Origin: Sva-07 sp963728355
GTDB taxonomy: Bacteria > Actinomycetota > Acidimicrobiia > Acidimicrobiales > Ilumatobacteraceae
Length of the DNA: 64,000 nucleotides
Reading direction: 5' to 3'
NCBI GenBank assembly: GCA_963728355.1
Contig: CAVSJQ010000001.1
Coordinates: 646,866-710,865 of the forward strand
The notes beneath the pieces are model-generated. The model had not been told where the DNA came from. It saw only the letters and a list, made by a program, of their open reading frames with translations, and did not search any database. The translations under genes and the position numbers were made by a program. Positions 8,486 through 16,904 of this stretch are shown piece after piece; within the stretch, counting starts at the first letter, position 1, and every line of letters starts with the position of its first letter.

Positions 8486-9250
8486 TCAGGCGAACATCCG
8501 CCGGAGGATTTCGTGGGAGTAGTGCGACGCCAGCCGATCGAGGAAGCGCGGGAAGTCGACCGACGCCGTGCCACTCGCGAGATCCGAGATCGCCCGGATC
8601 ACGCACAGCGGTACGCCGCCGAGTTCGTGACAGACCTGTGCGACGGCGGCGCCCTCCATGTCGACGCACAGGGCGTCGGGGGTTCGGCGGCGCACGATCT
8701 GCTTGAGGTCACCTTCGATGAACTCGTCGCCGGTCGCCACCTGGCCGGTGTGCACGCTCGGGCGCCCGATGCCGAGCCCCTCGAGTACTTCGGGTGGCGC
8801 GACGGCCGCAAGACCATCGGTGATGAAGTCGAGTGCAGCGGCGACGGCGGCGGCGCTCATGCCGGGATCGGTCGGCAGCTCGACGACGTCGAGGAGCGGG
8901 ATCTCGCCACGGACGAACATCGACGGAGGCCCGGCGAGGTCGTGCTGCACCAACTCGGACGCGACGACGACGTCGCCGATCGCCAGGCTCTCGTGCAGCG
9001 CACCGGCGATACCGGTGAAGACGATGGCGTCGACGCCGTGGTCACGAACGAGCGACGCCGCGGTGAGCGCTGCGGCCACCTTTCCGATCCGCGACTGGAC
9101 GACCGTGACGCGCTGACCGTCGAGCCGGCCGTGCCGGTAGGTGCGTCCGGCGTCCTCGGTGACGGTCTCGGCGTCGAGGTGCCGGTGCAGCCGGTCGACC
9201 TCCTCCGCCATGGCTCCGATCACGCCGACGTGCTCGTAGCCGATCGCCAT
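8486..9250 (-). CDS. mtnN: 5'-methylthioadenosine/S-adenosylhomocysteine nucleosidase
   Basis: This 254-residue PNP/UDP-phosphorylase-fold enzyme shows GVIGAMAEEVDRL at the start, FTGIAGALHESLAIGDVVVA in the middle, and the active-site pair VDMEGAAVAQVC plus RAISDLA with the catalytic Asp. It would cleave MTA and SAH to adenine and the thio-ribose product, feeding methionine salvage. It is longer than the classic 230-residue enzyme because of an insertion around residues 95-120. ATG 9250 was chosen; upstream extension runs into sequence without family similarity. Confidence 0.82.
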   Translation of the reverse strand: MAIGYEHVGVIGAMAEEVDRLHRHLDAETVTEDAGRTYRHGRLDGQRVTVVQSRIGKVAAALTAASLVRDHGVDAIVFTGIAGALHESLAIGDVVVASELVQHDLAGPPSMFVRGEIPLLDVVELPTDPGMSAAAVAAALDFITDGLAAVAPPEVLEGLGIGRPSVHTGQVATGDEFIEGDLKQIVRRRTPDALCVDMEGAAVAQVCHELGGVPLCVIRAISDLASGTASVDFPRFLDRLASHYSHEILRRMFA

Positions 9251-9305
9251 CAGCGCATCGTAGGAGCGACGACGCAGGATTTGCGCTCGCTCCGCAGCCT
9301 GTGGA

Positions 9306-9542
9306 TCAGGCCCGGCGCGCTCGGCGACTCGTCGGCACCGCGCAGGCCCGCATCGGCTGCCCGAACAGCGGATTGACCGGGCAGACACCGAAGACGCCGG
9401 TGGCCACCGGCAACAGCGCGAAGAGCGCCAGCGCCGTACCGAGCCCGCCACCGATGAGCACGCCGACGGCGAGGAGCACGAGGCCACCGCCGATTCGGAT
9501 CCCGCGACCGGTGGGCGTGTTCATGAAGGTGAGGAACGACAT
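9306..9542 (-). CDS. DUF2892 (YgaP-like) small membrane protein
   Basis: A 78-residue protein with a hydrophobic pair of segments (about residues 14-32 and 34-50), followed by the GVCPVNPLFG motif that marks this family. DUF2892 domains are usually fused to or encoded beside rhodaneses and sulfur-handling enzymes. The conserved Cys suggests a persulfide- or thiol-related role at the membrane. A TACCCC-N2-GGGGTA palindrome begins 11 bases upstream of the start codon. The mRNA may therefore be leaderless or nearly so. Confidence 0.8.
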   Translation of the reverse strand: MSFLTFMNTPTGRGIRIGGGLVLLAVGVLIGGGLGTALALFALLPVATGVFGVCPVNPLFGQPMRACAVPTSRRARRA

Positions 9543-9552
9543 GCGACCACTA

Positions 9553-9566
9553 TACCCCCAGGGGTA
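9553..9566. promoter_or_regulatory. CsoR/CstR-like operator
   Basis: TACCCC (9553-9558) and GGGGTA (9561-9566) form a perfect inverted repeat with a two-base centre, next to the DUF2892 start. This matches the known G-tract palindrome bound by CsoR-family copper or persulfide sensors. No CsoR-family gene is present in the window, so a repressor encoded elsewhere must act here if the call is right. Confidence 0.65.
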
Positions 9567-9624
9567 CCACTTCTGCGAGTTCCGCCTTCCTCGCCGGCAG
9601 GCCCGGCCGTCTACCGTGCGGCGC

Positions 9625-10476
9625 ATGGAACTGCAGGACCGAGTCGTCATCGTCACCGGAGCAGGATCGGGCATCGGTGAGGCGATCGCCCGGGCATCGC
9701 ATGACGCCGGAGCACGACACGTGGTCGTCGCCGACCTGAACGGCGCAGAAGCCGAACGTGTCGCCGCCGACATCGGTGGGTCGGCCGTGACGCTCGACGT
9801 GCGCGACGAGGCAGCGATCCAGCACATGGTCGAGTCGACCCTCGATGCCCACGGCCCCATCGATCTGTTCGTGTCGAACGCCGGGTTCGTGACCGCGGCC
9901 GGGCTCGAGGACACCAACGAGGCGATCCAGACGATGTGGGAGGTGCACTGCATGGCCCACATCTACGCTGCACGCGCCGTGCTGCCGTCGATGATCGCTC
10001 GTGGCGAGGGCTATGTGCTGAGCACCGCATCAGCCGCCGGACTGCTCACGCAGATCGGCTCGATGGCGTATTCGATGACCAAGGCGGCGGCGATCTCCCT
10101 CGCCGAGTGGCTCTCGATCACCCACCACCATCAGGGCATCCGGTTCTCGGTGCTGTGTCCACAAGCGGTAGCCACCAACATCGTGCGCAACAGCCCGCAG
10201 AATGCGATGGCCGCGCGTGCCGAGGCCGACGACGGCGACGCGAGCTTCGAGGGCGGCGTTGCCAGCGGCGACGGCGTGCTCGACCCCGCCGACGTCGCCG
10301 AGATGTGCCTGCAGGCGATCCGCGACGAGCAGTTCCTGATCCTGCCCCATCCCGAGGTCGCCACCTACGTCGAACGCAAGGCGACCGACCGCGACCGCTG
10401 GCTCGCCGGCATGCGGCGGTTCCAGTCCGCCCTGCACCCCGACGGCGACCTCCCCGGCAACGCGATCGCCCCCTGA
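9625..10476 (+). CDS. SDR family NAD(P)-dependent oxidoreductase
   Basis: A classical SDR of 283 residues. The cofactor loop TGAGSGIG lies near residue 12, a Ser-containing STASAAG strand near residue 138, and YSMTKAA supplies the catalytic Tyr and Lys. An acidic residue after the second strand (VVADLNG) suggests NAD preference. The C-terminal part carries a long flexible loop rich in Asp, Gly and Ala (about residues 205-225). The substrate is unknown. A 31-bp palindrome follows the stop codon after seven bases, and the next gene is the FadB-like fusion. Confidence 0.87.
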   Translation: MELQDRVVIVTGAGSGIGEAIARASHDAGARHVVVADLNGAEAERVAADIGGSAVTLDVRDEAAIQHMVESTLDAHGPIDLFVSNAGFVTAAGLEDTNEAIQTMWEVHCMAHIYAARAVLPSMIARGEGYVLSTASAAGLLTQIGSMAYSMTKAAAISLAEWLSITHHHQGIRFSVLCPQAVATNIVRNSPQNAMAARAEADDGDASFEGGVASGDGVLDPADVAEMCLQAIRDEQFLILPHPEVATYVERKATDRDRWLAGMRRFQSALHPDGDLPGNAIAP

Positions 10477-10483
10477 CGAGAGC

Positions 10484-10514
10484 GTTACGCCGGGGGTCTG
10501 ACCCCTGGCGTAAC
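10484..10514. repeat. 31-bp imperfect palindrome, copy B (inverted)
   Basis: This is the exact reverse complement of the element at 7297-7327: arms GTTACGCC and GGCGTAAC around GGGGTCTGACCCC. It lies directly behind the stop codon of the SDR gene, as the first copy does behind the flavoprotein gene. Confidence 0.75.
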
Positions 10515-10558
10515 GGTCGGAATCGGACGGGGCGGAGGCCGGGTGCTTGACTGACGGC

Positions 10559-12667
10559 ATGACTGCGATCTCCGAATCCGTCCGCCTCGAGACCGTCACC
10601 GCCGATGTCGGCGACATCGCCCTGGTGATCGTCGACAACCCTCCGGTCAACGCACTGAGTTGGCACGTTCGCCAGGGCCTGTTCGACGGCATCAACAAGG
10701 CGGTCGAGGACGGCGCAAAAGCGGTCGTCGTCATCTGCGACGGCCGCACCTTCATCGCCGGCGCCGACATCAGCGAGTTCGGCGGCAATGTGCCGCAGGC
10801 GGCTGGGCTCCACGAGGTACAGGCCGCGATGGAGAACGCGCCGGTGCCGGTCATCGCCGCCATCCACGGCACGGCGCTCGGCGGCGGGCTCGAAGTCGCC
10901 TTGTGTGCGCACTACCGCGTCGCCGTCGACTCCGCGAAGTTCGGTCTGCCCGAGGTGAATCTCGGGCTCCTGCCCGGCGCCGGCGGGACCCAGCGGCTGC
11001 CCCGACTCGTCGGCGTGCCCAAGGCGCTGGAGATGATGACGTCGGGCCGCCACATCGGCACCGGCGAAGCCCTCGAGGCGGGACTGATCGACGACGTCAC
11101 GACCGGCGGCCCCGCAGAACTGCGTGATGCCGCGGTGGCCTTCGCCAACCGGGCGGTCGCCGAGAGCCTGCCGCTCGCTCGCGTGCGCGACCGTGACGAG
11201 AAGGTGCTCGAAGCACGCGGCAACGACCAGCTGTTCGCCGACTTCCGTGCCTCGATCGCCCGCAAGACCCGCGGCTTCCTCGCTCCCGAGTACAACATCC
11301 GCTGCATCGAGGCCGCTGCCAATCTGCCCTTCGACGAGGGCCTGAAGGTCGAGGGCACGCTCTTCATGGAGTTGATGACCGGGCCGCAGTCCGGCGCCCA
11401 GCGCTACGCGTTCTTCGCCGAACGCGCCGCCAACAAGATCCCCGACATCCCCAAGGACACCCCGATCATCGACGTCCAGAAATGCGGCGTCCTCGGTGCC
11501 GGCACGATGGGCGGCGGCATCGCGATGAACTTCGCGAACGTCGGCATCCCGGTGACCATCGTCGAGCGTGACCAGGCGGCGCTCGACCGCGGCCTCGGCG
11601 TCGTCCGCAAGAACTACGAGCGCTCGGCGTCGCGTGGCTCGATTCCGCCGGAAGCGGTCGAGCAGCGGATGGCGCTGATCACGGGGAGCACCGACAAGGC
11701 CGACTTCGCCGACTGCGACATGGTGATCGAAGCCGTGTTCGAGGACATGGACCTCAAGAAGTCGATCTTCCGTGAACTCGACGAGATCTGCAAGCCGGGG
11801 GCGATCCTCGCCTCGAACACGTCGGCGCTCGACATCAACGAGATCGCCGCGGCGACGTCGCGCCCCGAGAGCGTGATCGGCATGCACTTCTTCTCGCCGG
11901 CCAATGTGATGAAGCTGCTCGAGAACGTGCGCGGCGACACGTCGTCCGACACCGTGGTCGCCACGACCATGGCGATCGGCAAGAAGATCGGCAAGGTGCC
12001 GGTGATGGTGGGTGTCTGCCGCGGCTTCGTGGGCAACCGGATGCTCTTCATGCGCGGCGCCGAGGCGGAACGCATGATCCTGGAAGGCGCCACGCCGGCC
12101 CAGGTCGACAACGTGCTGTACGAGTTCGGCTTCCCGATGGGCCCGTTCGCGATGAGCGATCTCGCCGGCCTCGACATCGGCTGGAAGGAGGAGACCTCGT
12201 CGAGCTCCACCGTCCGCGAGGTGCTCTGCGAGAACGGCCGCCGCGGCCAGAAGAACGGTCGCGGTTACTACACCTACGACCCCGAGACCCGCGCGGCGAC
12301 GCCCGATCCCGAAGTGGTCGAGCTGATCAGGAACTTCGCCGTCGGCAAGGGCATCGAACAACGAGAGGTCAGCGACCAGGAGGTCCTCGAACGCCTCCTG
12401 TACCCGATGGTCAACGAGGGCGCCAAGATCCTCGACGAGGGCATCGCCATCCGCGGCAGCGACATCGACGTGGTGTGGGTCAACGGCTACGGCTGGCCGG
12501 TCTACCGCGGCGGCCCGATGTACTGGGCCGACTCGGTCGGCCTCGCCGAGATCGTCGAGAAGATCAAGCACTACGGCAACACGCTCGGCGGCCACCACTG
12601 GGATCTGTCACCGCTGCTCGAGCGGCTCGCCGCCGAGGGCGGGGCGCTCCACCAGTTCAGCAACTGA
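10559..12667 (+). CDS. Enoyl-CoA hydratase / 3-hydroxyacyl-CoA dehydrogenase fusion (FadB-like)
   Basis: This two-enzyme beta-oxidation protein has 702 residues. The N-terminal crotonase domain (about 1-190) has the oxyanion-hole segment IAGADISEF and the catalytic-Glu region GLPEVNLGLLPGAGGTQRL. A linker leads to the NAD-binding domain near residue 308 (GVLGAGTMGGGIA). The dehydrogenase helical domain contains HFFSPANVMKLLE and GFVGNRM. It would hydrate trans-2-enoyl-CoA and oxidise the resulting 3-hydroxyacyl-CoA. ATG 10559 is preferred over TTG 10547. The matching thiolase is not adjacent. Confidence 0.92.
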   Translation: MTAISESVRLETVTADVGDIALVIVDNPPVNALSWHVRQGLFDGINKAVEDGAKAVVVICDGRTFIAGADISEFGGNVPQAAGLHEVQAAMENAPVPVIAAIHGTALGGGLEVALCAHYRVAVDSAKFGLPEVNLGLLPGAGGTQRLPRLVGVPKALEMMTSGRHIGTGEALEAGLIDDVTTGGPAELRDAAVAFANRAVAESLPLARVRDRDEKVLEARGNDQLFADFRASIARKTRGFLAPEYNIRCIEAAANLPFDEGLKVEGTLFMELMTGPQSGAQRYAFFAERAANKIPDIPKDTPIIDVQKCGVLGAGTMGGGIAMNFANVGIPVTIVERDQAALDRGLGVVRKNYERSASRGSIPPEAVEQRMALITGSTDKADFADCDMVIEAVFEDMDLKKSIFRELDEICKPGAILASNTSALDINEIAAATSRPESVIGMHFFSPANVMKLLENVRGDTSSDTVVATTMAIGKKIGKVPVMVGVCRGFVGNRMLFMRGAEAERMILEGATPAQVDNVLYEFGFPMGPFAMSDLAGLDIGWKEETSSSSTVREVLCENGRRGQKNGRGYYTYDPETRAATPDPEVVELIRNFAVGKGIEQREVSDQEVLERLLYPMVNEGAKILDEGIAIRGSDIDVVWVNGYGWPVYRGGPMYWADSVGLAEIVEKIKHYGNTLGGHHWDLSPLLERLAAEGGALHQFSN

Positions 12668-12705
12668 CGTCAGAGCACGTCGGAGCGGAAGGCGACCACC
12701 GCAGC

Positions 12706-12732
12706 GTTTGAGCAGGGGTGGAGCCCGGGTAG
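12706..12732 (+). promoter_or_regulatory. Sigma-B/F-type promoter of the FAS1-ABC operon
   Basis: GTTTGA (12706-12711) and GGGTAG (12727-12732) with a 15-nt spacer match the GTTT / GGGTA consensus of actinobacterial and Bacillus sigma-B-class factors. The expected start site falls about 45 bases before the FAS1 gene. A hairpin (AGCACCC and GGGTGCT arms, 12747-12767) lies in the leader. Confidence 0.7.
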
Positions 12733-12785
12733 AGCGCGCGGCACGCAGCACCCGATCGGTGGGTGCTCTGCCGAAAGGATCCGCC

Positions 12786-13370
12786 ATGACCACTCCGAAC
12801 CGTTCCCCCCGTCGTCGCCGGACGCTCGCGCTCCCGCTCCTCGCCGCGGCCGCGCTGCTCGCGGTGACCACGGCGTGTGGCTCCGACGACACGACGAGCG
12901 ATTCCGTGGTCGACTCCGCAGCGGGGCAGGTCGACGACGTCGTCAACTCCGCCGCATCGGAGGTCGACTCGACGACTGCTGACCTTGCACAGACGCTGCG
13001 CGACAACGGTCTCGACAGCATCGCCGGCGTCGTCGAGCAGGTCGACGTCACGCAGTGGCTCGGCGACGGCGACTTCACGTTCTTCGCGCCAAACAACGAA
13101 GCGTTCATGAGTCTCGATGCCGACCAGACGGCCAATCTCCTGACCGACCCCACCCAGATCCTCGACGTCCTGGAGAACCACACACTGGCCACGACCGTCA
13201 TGGCCGATGAACTCACCACGATGGACACCGTGGAGACGGAGGCGGGCGAGACCCTCGACGTGACCACCGATGGCGACACCGTCACCGTCGGCGGCGTCAC
13301 GGTCGTCACCACCGACATCGAGGTCGGTGGTGGCGTCATCCATGTCGTCGACGGATTCCTCATTCCGTGA
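12786..13370 (+). CDS. FAS1 (fasciclin) domain lipoprotein
   Basis: This 194-residue exported protein has an Arg-rich N-terminus, a hydrophobic stretch (about 13-28) and a Cys after VTTA. It is probably lipid-anchored, although the -3 residue is Thr rather than Leu. The mature part contains a single, somewhat short FAS1 domain with FFAPNNEAF and a VIHVVDGFLIP ending. A coiled Asp/Ser-rich spacer precedes the domain. FAS1 domains mediate extracellular adhesion or ligand binding. Its last bases overlap the ATPase start (GTGA), and a sigma-B-type promoter precedes it. Confidence 0.82.
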   Translation: MTTPNRSPRRRRTLALPLLAAAALLAVTTACGSDDTTSDSVVDSAAGQVDDVVNSAASEVDSTTADLAQTLRDNGLDSIAGVVEQVDVTQWLGDGDFTFFAPNNEAFMSLDADQTANLLTDPTQILDVLENHTLATTVMADELTTMDTVETEAGETLDVTTDGDTVTVGGVTVVTTDIEVGGGVIHVVDGFLIP

Positions 13371-14380
13371 CCACCGTGACGGACGCCGCCCCCGTCGTAC
13401 CACCCACCGACCCAGCGGCATCCGACGACGGCAGCGGCGACGACGAGCCCGTTGCGCTTCGTTTCAGCGCCGTCGGCAAGCACTTCGGCAACCGATGGAT
13501 CGTGCGCGGGCTCGACGTCGAGGTCCCGACCGGCACGATCCTCGGGCTGGTCGGACCATCGGGTTGCGGCAAGACCACCACCGTCCGGCTGGCGACCGGG
13601 GTCTACCGGCCGGACGAAGGCGAAGTCGTCGTCCTGGGATCCGATCCCACAAACCGACCCACCGCACAACGAACGGCGATCGGGTATCTCCCGCAGTCGC
13701 CCGTCCTCTTCGACGACCTCTCACTGTGGGAGAACCTCAACTTCCACGCCTCGCTCAACGGGGTCCCGTGGCGCCGACGCCAGCGGCTGCACGAGGTGAT
13801 GGAGCTCGTCGACCTGTGCGGCGAGGAACGCAAACTCGTCCGCGACGCATCCGGCGGCATGCGCCGACGACTCGCGCTGGCCGCCACCCTGGTGCACGAT
13901 GCACCGCTGCTGATCCTCGACGAACCGACCGCCGGGATCGACCCCATCCTGCGCCGCCAGATCTGGGACCACTTCCGGGAGCTCGGCGCGCAGAACCGCA
14001 CGGTCGTCGTGACCACGCAGCACGTCGACGAAGCGGCGCACTGCGACGTCGTGGTCGTCCTCGACGAGGGCCACGTCGTCGCCGTCGGTCCACCCGACGC
14101 ACTCCGGCGCGAAGCCATCGGCGGTGATGCGGTCATCCTCCGCTTCGCCGAACCGGTCGACGCCCGCACCGTCGGCGAACTCGAGCGGCGCGGCTGCCGG
14201 TCGGTCGACCGGATCGACCCGGTGCAGGTCCGCATCGTCGTCGAGCAGGCGTCGTCAGACGTGCCGCGACTGTTGCGTGAGCTCGAGTCGATCGGCATCG
14301 TCGTCGAGGAATCGGCGGACGTGCCGGTCGACTGGGATGAAGTGTTCATTGCGCTCGTCGGACCGAAACCGGCCCCATGA
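13367..14380 (+). CDS. ABC transporter ATP-binding protein
   Basis: The 337-residue subunit has Walker A GPSGCGKTT at about 63-71, a signature loop ASGGMRRRLAL (a variant of LSGGQ), Walker B LLILDEPTAGID, and a switch His in TTQHVDEA. An acidic N-terminal extension of about 25 residues precedes the domain, and a 90-residue C-terminal regulatory region follows it. This is the drug/lipid-exporter (DrrA/CcmA-like) branch. GTG 13367 overlaps the FAS1 stop, and its own stop overlaps the permease start, so the operon is translationally coupled. Confidence 0.9.
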   Translation: MTTVTDAAPVVPPTDPAASDDGSGDDEPVALRFSAVGKHFGNRWIVRGLDVEVPTGTILGLVGPSGCGKTTTVRLATGVYRPDEGEVVVLGSDPTNRPTAQRTAIGYLPQSPVLFDDLSLWENLNFHASLNGVPWRRRQRLHEVMELVDLCGEERKLVRDASGGMRRRLALAATLVHDAPLLILDEPTAGIDPILRRQIWDHFRELGAQNRTVVVTTQHVDEAAHCDVVVVLDEGHVVAVGPPDALRREAIGGDAVILRFAEPVDARTVGELERRGCRSVDRIDPVQVRIVVEQASSDVPRLLRELESIGIVVEESADVPVDWDEVFIALVGPKPAP

Positions 14381-15927
14381 GCGCTGCTCCCTCATCCACG
14401 GCCCCGACTACGTCGTGGGCGTCGGCGCGCAAGGCGCGACGTCTCGTCCAGGTCGGCGGGTTCCTCCGCAAGGAGACGGCGGCGGTGGTACGCCAGCCCC
14501 GACTCCTGCTGGTGCTCGTCCTGGGGCCCTTCCTGATCCTGCTGCTGTTCGCCGTCGGCTACGACGACAAACAAGCCGTGCTTCGCACTGCATTCGTGGG
14601 TCCGGAGGATTCCGTGTACGAGCAGTCGATCGACCAGTTCGCGGAGGGGCTGCAGAAGTACGTCGAGAACGCTGGGTACTCCGATGATCTGGTGGCCGCC
14701 GAGCAGCAGTTGCGAGACGGCGAGATCGACGTCATCGTCGTCTTCCCGTCCGATCCGCTCGACAGCGTCCTCAACGGTGAACAGGCCGAGATCACGGTGC
14801 TGCACGACAAGATCGACCCGATCCAGCAGATCGCCGTGGAGGTGTCGTCGCAGGTTGCCGTGATGGAGTTGAACGCGCGCGTGCTCGAGGAGATCGTCGC
14901 TCAGGCGCAGGACACCCTCGTGCCGGTGAACGACTCGCTCGCGGTCGCGCAGACGGTGGCGGACGACCTGCTGGCCGCAGCCGAACGCGGCGACGAGCAA
15001 GCAGCGTCGGACGCGCTCGACGAACTCGACTCGGCGACCTCGTCGATCGAGACCGTCGGGACGGCCTCGACGGAGCTGGCTCGAACTCTCGGAGCGGACC
15101 AGTCCACGCTCGATGCGCTCGCCGAGTTCCGGCAATCGGTCAGCGAGCTGCGTTCCGACGTCGACCTCGCCGACGCGTCCGAGACGGTGTCGGTCGCGGA
15201 TGCCAGGGCCCTGCGTGATCGGTTGGACCGGGTGATCGAGACGGCTGCCTCCGCGGCGACGATCGATCCGAGTGTCGTGGTCCGGCCGTTCACCGCTGAC
15301 ACCGCCAGCTTGCAGCGCGAACCCGTCGCGGTCAACGACTACTTCGCACCCGCCGCGATCGCGTTGCTGCTCCAGCACATGGTGCTCACGTTCGCCGCGA
15401 TGAGCCTGGTGTCGGACCGGACGCTCGGGCTGTTCGAGGTGTACCGCGTGGGGCCGGTCAACGCGCCGCGGATCATGGCGGGCAAGTATCTCTCGTTCAT
15501 GCTGATCGGTGCCGCAGTTGCGGCTGCACTGGTGGGCCTCATGGTGTTGGCACTCGACTTGCCGGTACGCGGTGAGGTGGGGTGGGTAGCGGTCGGTCTC
15601 GGCGGGCTGCTCGCGGCCTCGATCGGGCTCGGGTTGACGCTCGCACTGCTGGCGCGGTCGGATGTGCAAGCCGTCCAATTCGCCATGCTGGCGCTGCTCG
15701 CCTCGCTCTTCTTCGGGGGGTTCTTCCTCGACCTGGAGGCGTTCGACTACCCGGTGAAGGCGCTGTCGTGGGCGATCCCTGTCACCTACGCCACCCGTTT
15801 GCTCCGCGACGTTCTGCTGCGAGGCACCGACCCGAGCGGTTTCGACCTCCTGGGGCTCGCTGCCACGACGATCGTCTTCGCGGCGGTGGCGGCGCACCTG
15901 TTGTACCGTCAGTTGAGAGTCCGATGA
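14377..15927 (+). CDS. ABC-2 type transporter permease
   Basis: The permease has 516 residues: one membrane segment near the N-terminus (about 42-62), a long extracytoplasmic region (about 70-315), then five C-terminal segments. The extracytoplasmic region is mostly helical and rich in Ala, Asp and Ser. This is the architecture of YhgE/Pip-like and other ABC-2 exporters with large external domains. It pairs with the ATPase whose stop it overlaps (ATGA), and its own stop overlaps the next gene. The substrate is unknown; the large external domain could contact the FAS1 lipoprotein. Confidence 0.85.
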   Translation: MSAAPSSTAPTTSWASARKARRLVQVGGFLRKETAAVVRQPRLLLVLVLGPFLILLLFAVGYDDKQAVLRTAFVGPEDSVYEQSIDQFAEGLQKYVENAGYSDDLVAAEQQLRDGEIDVIVVFPSDPLDSVLNGEQAEITVLHDKIDPIQQIAVEVSSQVAVMELNARVLEEIVAQAQDTLVPVNDSLAVAQTVADDLLAAAERGDEQAASDALDELDSATSSIETVGTASTELARTLGADQSTLDALAEFRQSVSELRSDVDLADASETVSVADARALRDRLDRVIETAASAATIDPSVVVRPFTADTASLQREPVAVNDYFAPAAIALLLQHMVLTFAAMSLVSDRTLGLFEVYRVGPVNAPRIMAGKYLSFMLIGAAVAAALVGLMVLALDLPVRGEVGWVAVGLGGLLAASIGLGLTLALLARSDVQAVQFAMLALLASLFFGGFFLDLEAFDYPVKALSWAIPVTYATRLLRDVLLRGTDPSGFDLLGLAATTIVFAAVAAHLLYRQLRVR

Positions 15928-16799
15928 GCGATCCGTCACCAACCACAGCCGGCACCCGCAGGTTCGCTCGAGTGTGGACGCTCTGGCGCTCTCCGCGCGA
16001 TCAGCGACGAGCCGGTCGCCTGATGATCGCCCTGGGCCTGGTCGGTGCGCTCGTGGCCGTGTTCGGCACGATCGGCGGCTGGATCTTCGTGGGCCAGGTC
16101 GCATCAGCGTCCGACGAGAGCGTCGATGTCACCGTGCGCGCCCTCGATGCGGTCGACGACACGATCGATCTCGCCGAACAGGTGTTGACGTCGACCGTGG
16201 AATCCGTCGACGCGCTCGGCGGCACGTTGGACGCGGTGTCCGGATCGTTCGGCACGGCGACCGCGGCGATCGACGAAATTGCCGTGCTCGCCGACACGCT
16301 GGGCCCCTCGCTGACCGACGCGAGCGACACGGTGCGTACCCTGGAGGGCGTCGGCGGCCAGATCGATGGCGTGCTCAGTGCACTCTCGAGGGTGCCGCTC
16401 GGACCCGACTACAACCCGGACAACGGGTTGGGGGACACCTTCGGGCGCCTCGCCGACACGTTGGAGGAGCTGCCCGCACAGCTCGAGTCGACGTCGTCCA
16501 GCTTGACCGACTTCACCGAGAACGCCGGCCCGCTGCAAGACGAGCTCGACCGCTTCGCGACCTCGGTGGGTGCCATCTCCGCCGACCTCGCCGACACCGG
16601 TGCGCTGGTGGATCAGTACCGTACGAGCGTCGACGAGGCGCGAGCGGTGGCCACCGCGGCGAAGAGCGATCTCGATGCGAGTGTCGTGATGATGCGCGTA
16701 CTGCTCGTCGTCGGCGGCATCACGTTGCTGCTCGGCCAGATCGTGCCGCTCTGGCTCGGCCGCTCGCTGCTGGACGATCTCCCCGATTCACCCGAGTGA
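15924..16799 (+). CDS. Two-TM accessory protein with helical external domain
   Basis: A 291-residue protein with a membrane segment at about 32-54, a 190-residue region of regularly spaced Leu/Val/Ala and Asp/Thr likely to form coiled coils, and a second membrane segment near 255-275. Both termini should be cytoplasmic. I do not recognise a named family. It overlaps the permease by ATGA and is the last gene of the FAS1-ABC operon. It probably is a structural partner of the exporter, reaching across the envelope beside the permease's own external domain. Confidence 0.7.
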   Translation: MSDPSPTTAGTRRFARVWTLWRSPRDQRRAGRLMIALGLVGALVAVFGTIGGWIFVGQVASASDESVDVTVRALDAVDDTIDLAEQVLTSTVESVDALGGTLDAVSGSFGTATAAIDEIAVLADTLGPSLTDASDTVRTLEGVGGQIDGVLSALSRVPLGPDYNPDNGLGDTFGRLADTLEELPAQLESTSSSLTDFTENAGPLQDELDRFATSVGAISADLADTGALVDQYRTSVDEARAVATAAKSDLDASVVMMRVLLVVGGITLLLGQIVPLWLGRSLLDDLPDSPE

Positions 16800-16904
16800 T
16801 GAGCCAACCGCCCTGATACGGGCTTTTCGCTCACCGCTCGGGCCCTCACCCGCGTGGTGATGAGCGAACCGCCCTGATACGGGCTTTTCGCTCACCGCTC
16901 GGGC
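16796..16904. repeat. Tandem 61-bp repeat carrying terminator hairpins
   Basis: A 48-base stretch at 16796-16843 recurs at 16857-16904 with one mismatch, offset 61 bp. Each copy contains TGAGC(G/C)AA and TTCGCTCA as outer arms, GCCC and GGGC as inner arms, and a TTTT run: an intrinsic-terminator shape. The first copy overlaps the stop codon of the accessory gene. The second covers the last codons of the convergent PPOX-fold gene. Confidence 0.75.

Noticed and set aside
10118..12598. Long antisense open frame of over 800 codons opposite the FadB-like gene
   Set aside because: High-GC third-position bias on the real strand creates stop-free antisense frames. The sense frame has clear domains, and the antisense one has none.
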